Below are positions 33,696 to 35,687 of a stretch of DNA of 35,687 nucleotides, in pieces; positions within the stretch are counted from its first letter, which is position 1; every line of letters starts with the position of its first letter. A program made the position numbers and the translations under genes. The notes beneath the pieces are model-generated. The model did no database searches and was not told where the DNA came from. It saw only the letters and a list, made by a program, of their open reading frames with translations. The stretch is from DASYML01 sp036399835 (GTDB lineage: Bacteria; Acidobacteriota; Blastocatellia; Pyrinomonadales; Pyrinomonadaceae). The DNA is taken from the NCBI GenBank assembly GCA_036399835.1, contig DASWMI010000020.1, positions 1 to 35,687 of the forward strand. Direction: 5' to 3'.

Positions 33696-33733
33696 GCTCT
33701 GTTGCTCTCCCACCTTTTTACACAGACTGATGA

Positions 33734-34603
33734 TTAAAATCCGAAATAGCTCGTGCTCGCGGCGGCATGCTTCTCAGTATAGTTGGCGAGCGCCGCCAGC
33801 AGCTCGCGGCACAACCGGCGCTCTTCTTCGCCGCGCTCCGTAATCTCGCGCAAAGAGACTGCCATCAACAGGAGGTCTCTATGCTCTGGGGCGGAACGTG
33901 TGCGCTTGAGCCATTGGAGCAGGTCCAGCCCCTGACCGCCCCCGCCCCCTTCCTTGATTTTTTCAAGCGCGCGTTCAAAAAGCGTCTCAATCAATCCGGC
34001 TCTCTCGTGCGCGTCGACGAGCGTTGCGATGGCATCGGCGAAGTGCGCGGCCTGGTCCATTTCGTCCGGCGAAAAAGGCTGGTGCGGAGGCTCGCCTATC
34101 CGGTTGACGAATTCGAGCACGCCCACGGTCTCGCCTTCGACGCGCAAAGGGGTCGCCAGGATAGTCTGCGTCGAATAGCCTGTCTCGCGGTCAACCTCTG
34201 CGTAAAAGGTTTCGTCCTGCGCGACATCCGCGACCACTACGGGCTGGCCCGAAGAGAAGACGAAGCCTGCTATCCCGCGCCCGGGCGGAATCCGCACCTT
34301 CTTCAACTTTTCGGCCACCTCGCCGATTGCCACCAGAAACTTTAGCCCCCCCTCGTTGCCGTCCCTGACAAGCACGCTGGCTTCATCCGAGCCGACAGAG
34401 GATGCGGCCAGCCGCAAGAGGTTTTCAATCGAGCGCGTGAGCGGCGCGGTCAGCGCATCGGCCACATCGACCATGCTAATGGCCTGCCTCAGTTGGGCCT
34501 CAAACGCCGCCTCTCCGCGATTCAACGCAGCGGTTGAGCCTTCCCTGGCGCGCCTCTTTTTCGCGGCGGCGGGCGGCGACTTTCTCTCATTCTTCTTAGC
34601 CAT
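33734..34603 (-). CDS. GAF-domain sensor-like protein
   Basis: A 289-residue cytosolic protein. A Lys/Ala-rich basic N-terminus (1-25) precedes a helix. One GAF domain follows at about 50-200, with LVRDGNEGGLKFLVAIGE, VRIPPGRGIAGFVFSSGQPVVVADV, FYAEVDRETGY, TILATPLRVEGETVGVLEFVNR and the closing helix. The C-terminal 85 residues are helical and charged with a Gly-rich hinge (KEGGGGGQGLD). There is no kinase, cyclase or HTH output domain. GAF domains bind nucleotides, haem or small ligands. Because the subtilase starts 38 bases downstream, the two may form a ligand sensor and protease pair. Confidence 0.85.
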   Translation of the reverse strand: MAKKNERKSPPAAAKKRRAREGSTAALNRGEAAFEAQLRQAISMVDVADALTAPLTRSIENLLRLAASSVGSDEASVLVRDGNEGGLKFLVAIGEVAEKLKKVRIPPGRGIAGFVFSSGQPVVVADVAQDETFYAEVDRETGYSTQTILATPLRVEGETVGVLEFVNRIGEPPHQPFSPDEMDQAAHFADAIATLVDAHERAGLIETLFERALEKIKEGGGGGQGLDLLQWLKRTRSAPEHRDLLLMAVSLREITERGEEERRLCRELLAALANYTEKHAAASTSYFGF

Positions 34604-34702
34604 AATAGTTCGTTAGCCTTTGTCAGACAGTATCACATTACGGAATAAAAGACTTTGCCTTGTGGTCCATTTCGGGCCGAGACCGCGACTGGTTTTGCAA
34701 CC

Positions 34703-34732
34703 TTGCCGCCCCTGCCCGCATCCGTGTACTAT
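34703..34732 (+). promoter_or_regulatory. Candidate promoter of the C-terminal processing peptidase gene
   Basis: TTGCCG (34703-34708) and TACTAT (34727-34732) are separated by 18 bases. The predicted start is near 34739 and the leader is about 89 bases. A TGGTCCA motif lies 34 bases upstream of the -35. Confidence 0.5.
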
Positions 34733-34827
34733 GCACCGTAACGGCTCGCCCGTGGGCACTTCAAGAGAGAGGGCCTGACGCGGCGATTTTATTTACTTCG
34801 GACCAATTTTCAAGAGGCTTGCCAGCA

Positions 34828-35687
34828 GTGAAGAACAGATTTTCGCTCGCCCTATCAACGCTCCTCCTAATCGCCCTAACGCTTCCGGCCTTCGTCTCTG
34901 CGCAGCAGCAGGGGCAGACGCCGAGCCAGGGACGCACCAACATCCCGGACCGCGCAGGCGCGCCCGTGCCGGGTTCGCGGCGCACGCCGACGCGCACGCG
35001 CTCTGCTTCGGCGGCCACCTCTGCCATCGAGCAGGATTTTGCCGAAGCGCTGACGATTGTTCAAGAGAACTATATCGAAGGTAACAAGATTGATTATAAC
35101 AACGTCTTCAAATCTTCGATTATAGGTATGCTCCGCTCGCTCGACCCGCACTCGAACTTTTACGACCGCGAAGAGTTTGACGAGCTGAAGACGGACCAGC
35201 GCTCGGAATATTTCGGCATCGGCGCGTCCATCCAGAATCAGACCACAGGCGAGCAGACGGACACCTACATCCTCGCCACCTTTGATAATTCGCCCGCGGC
35301 CAAAGCTGGCTTGCGCTTCGGCGACAAGATTATAGAGGTTGATGGCGTCAGGATGAACGGCAAGCCCTCTTCGGATGTCCGCGATAAGATTAGAGGGCCG
35401 CGCGGCTCTATAGTAAAGATTACCGTCGAGCGTGCCTCGACGGGCCGTAACGAGACGGTGGAGATTACACGCGATGCCGTCGGCCAGCCTTCCGTCCCGG
35501 ATGCCTACATGCTCAAGCCCGGCGTCGGCTATATAGATATGACGCGCGGCTTCAATTACACGACGACCGACGAGCTGACAGAGGCTCTGGAAAAACTGCA
35601 CGGGCAGGGAATGACCTCGCTCGTTCTGGACCTGCGCGGTAATCCAGGCGGTTTTCTGGACCAGGCAATCCATGTCGCGGAAAAGTT
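34828..35687 (+). CDS. S41 C-terminal processing peptidase (CtpA-type), 3' end outside the window
   Basis: The frame is open from a GTG at 34828 to the window end (286 residues), with no stop in view. A signal peptide (about 5-25, ending FVSAQQ) is followed by a Pro/Arg/Ser/Thr linker. The tail-binding region has the family motif MLRSLDPHSNFYDREEFDEL (about 108-127), a PDZ domain spans about 135-215 (FGIGASIQ, SPAAKAGLRFGDKIIEVDG), and the protease domain begins with YIDMTRGF and LVLDLRGNPGGFLDQAI. The catalytic Ser/Lys pair would lie downstream of the window. These exported proteases trim C-termini of envelope proteins. An AAGAGG site precedes the GTG. Confidence 0.92.
   Translation, partial: MKNRFSLALSTLLLIALTLPAFVSAQQQGQTPSQGRTNIPDRAGAPVPGSRRTPTRTRSASAATSAIEQDFAEALTIVQENYIEGNKIDYNNVFKSSIIGMLRSLDPHSNFYDREEFDELKTDQRSEYFGIGASIQNQTTGEQTDTYILATFDNSPAAKAGLRFGDKIIEVDGVRMNGKPSSDVRDKIRGPRGSIVKITVERASTGRNETVEITRDAVGQPSVPDAYMLKPGVGYIDMTRGFNYTTTDELTEALEKLHGQGMTSLVLDLRGNPGGFLDQAIHVAEK

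Larger units (their letters stand above)
1387..35664. repeat. Dispersed over-represented heptamer TGGWCCA
   Basis: By hand scan I found about 41 copies, many extended to CTGGWCCAG. Start positions include 1387, 2029, 5991, 6956, 7818, 9792, 11257, 11441, 12765, 13104, 14009, 14389, 15434, 18091, 18165, 18301, 18944, 19234, 20099, 20632, 21524, 22625, 23165, 23681, 23751, 25457, 25936, 26598, 26955, 27327, 27473, 27789, 30244, 30383, 31358, 31431, 32555, 32845, 34053, 34663 and 35657. From base composition about five would be expected. It occurs in all three reading frames, in genes on both strands and in at least seven intergenic gaps, so codon use does not explain it. It may be a HIP1-like iterated motif or a methylation or restriction site (core GGWCC). 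Confidence 0.8.

Noticed and set aside
34876..35673. 265-codon minus-strand frame at the right edge
   Set aside because: The plus strand encodes an unmistakable S41 peptidase with PDZ domain that runs off the window, so the antisense frame is not a gene.

Overview
This window looks like a chromosomal segment of an Acidobacteriota bacterium, probably class Blastocatellia (Pyrinomonadaceae-like). The main taxonomic clue is a secreted protein with the VWFA-related Acidobacterial domain at 10288-11340. Large secreted proteins that join delta-60/NHL-like repeats, Calx-beta, PKD and C-terminal DUF4214 modules fit this, as do carboxypeptidase-regulatory-like proteins and a GC content that looks like the mid-to-high fifties by eye. 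I see no phage, plasmid, rRNA, tRNA or CRISPR. meso-DAP chemistry (murE, lysA) indicates a Gram-negative-type wall.

Layout. 1-2468: 3' part of a large delta-60 repeat/Calx-beta/DUF4214 surface protein. 2634-3266: ApaH-like phosphoesterase. 3617-8802: a plus-strand operon of ppk1, two paralogous secreted proteins with protein-kinase-like motifs, and a DUF4956 membrane protein. Facing it at 8873-9481 is a secreted cysteine phosphatase. 10044-10229: a LysW-like mini zinc protein. 10288-12508: VWFA protein, a secreted beta-sandwich protein and a small helix-turn-helix protein. 12551-16153: a minus-strand run of SIS isomerase, Asp/Asn beta-hydroxylase, Nif11-type peptide, sulfotransferase and a small membrane protein. 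16302-17813: murE. 17930-20089: lipoprotein and GH43 glycosidase. 20108-23799: small membrane protein, amino-acid permease and lysA. 23974-25953: SnoaL-like protein and acyl-CoA ligase. 26171-27397: orphan ATP-grasp ligase. 27691-30936: large secreted PQQ-type sugar dehydrogenase with DUF4214. 31095-34603: DUF2071, dienelactone hydrolase, cytosolic subtilase and GAF protein. 34828-end: start of a C-terminal processing peptidase.

Two gene sets look most like undescribed systems. The first is the polyphosphate-kinase cassette. Its two exported proteins carry a Lys, Glu, DxKxxN and DLG pattern in kinase order, they sit beside DUF4956, and a secreted Cx5R phosphatase converges on them. This recalls the VTC/DUF4956/CotH neighbourhood of other phyla but uses PPK1. 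The second is the beta-hydroxylase/Nif11/sulfotransferase cassette, where an ATGA overlap couples the peptide to the sulfotransferase, suggesting peptide hydroxylation and sulfation.

At the whole-window scale, the 7-mer TGGWCCA occurs about 41 times by hand count against roughly 5 expected. It is found in all reading frames, on both strands and in intergenic DNA. Two copies of a 125-144 bp hairpin repeat with CACCGCAGGCACAGAGA-type ends lie at gene borders.
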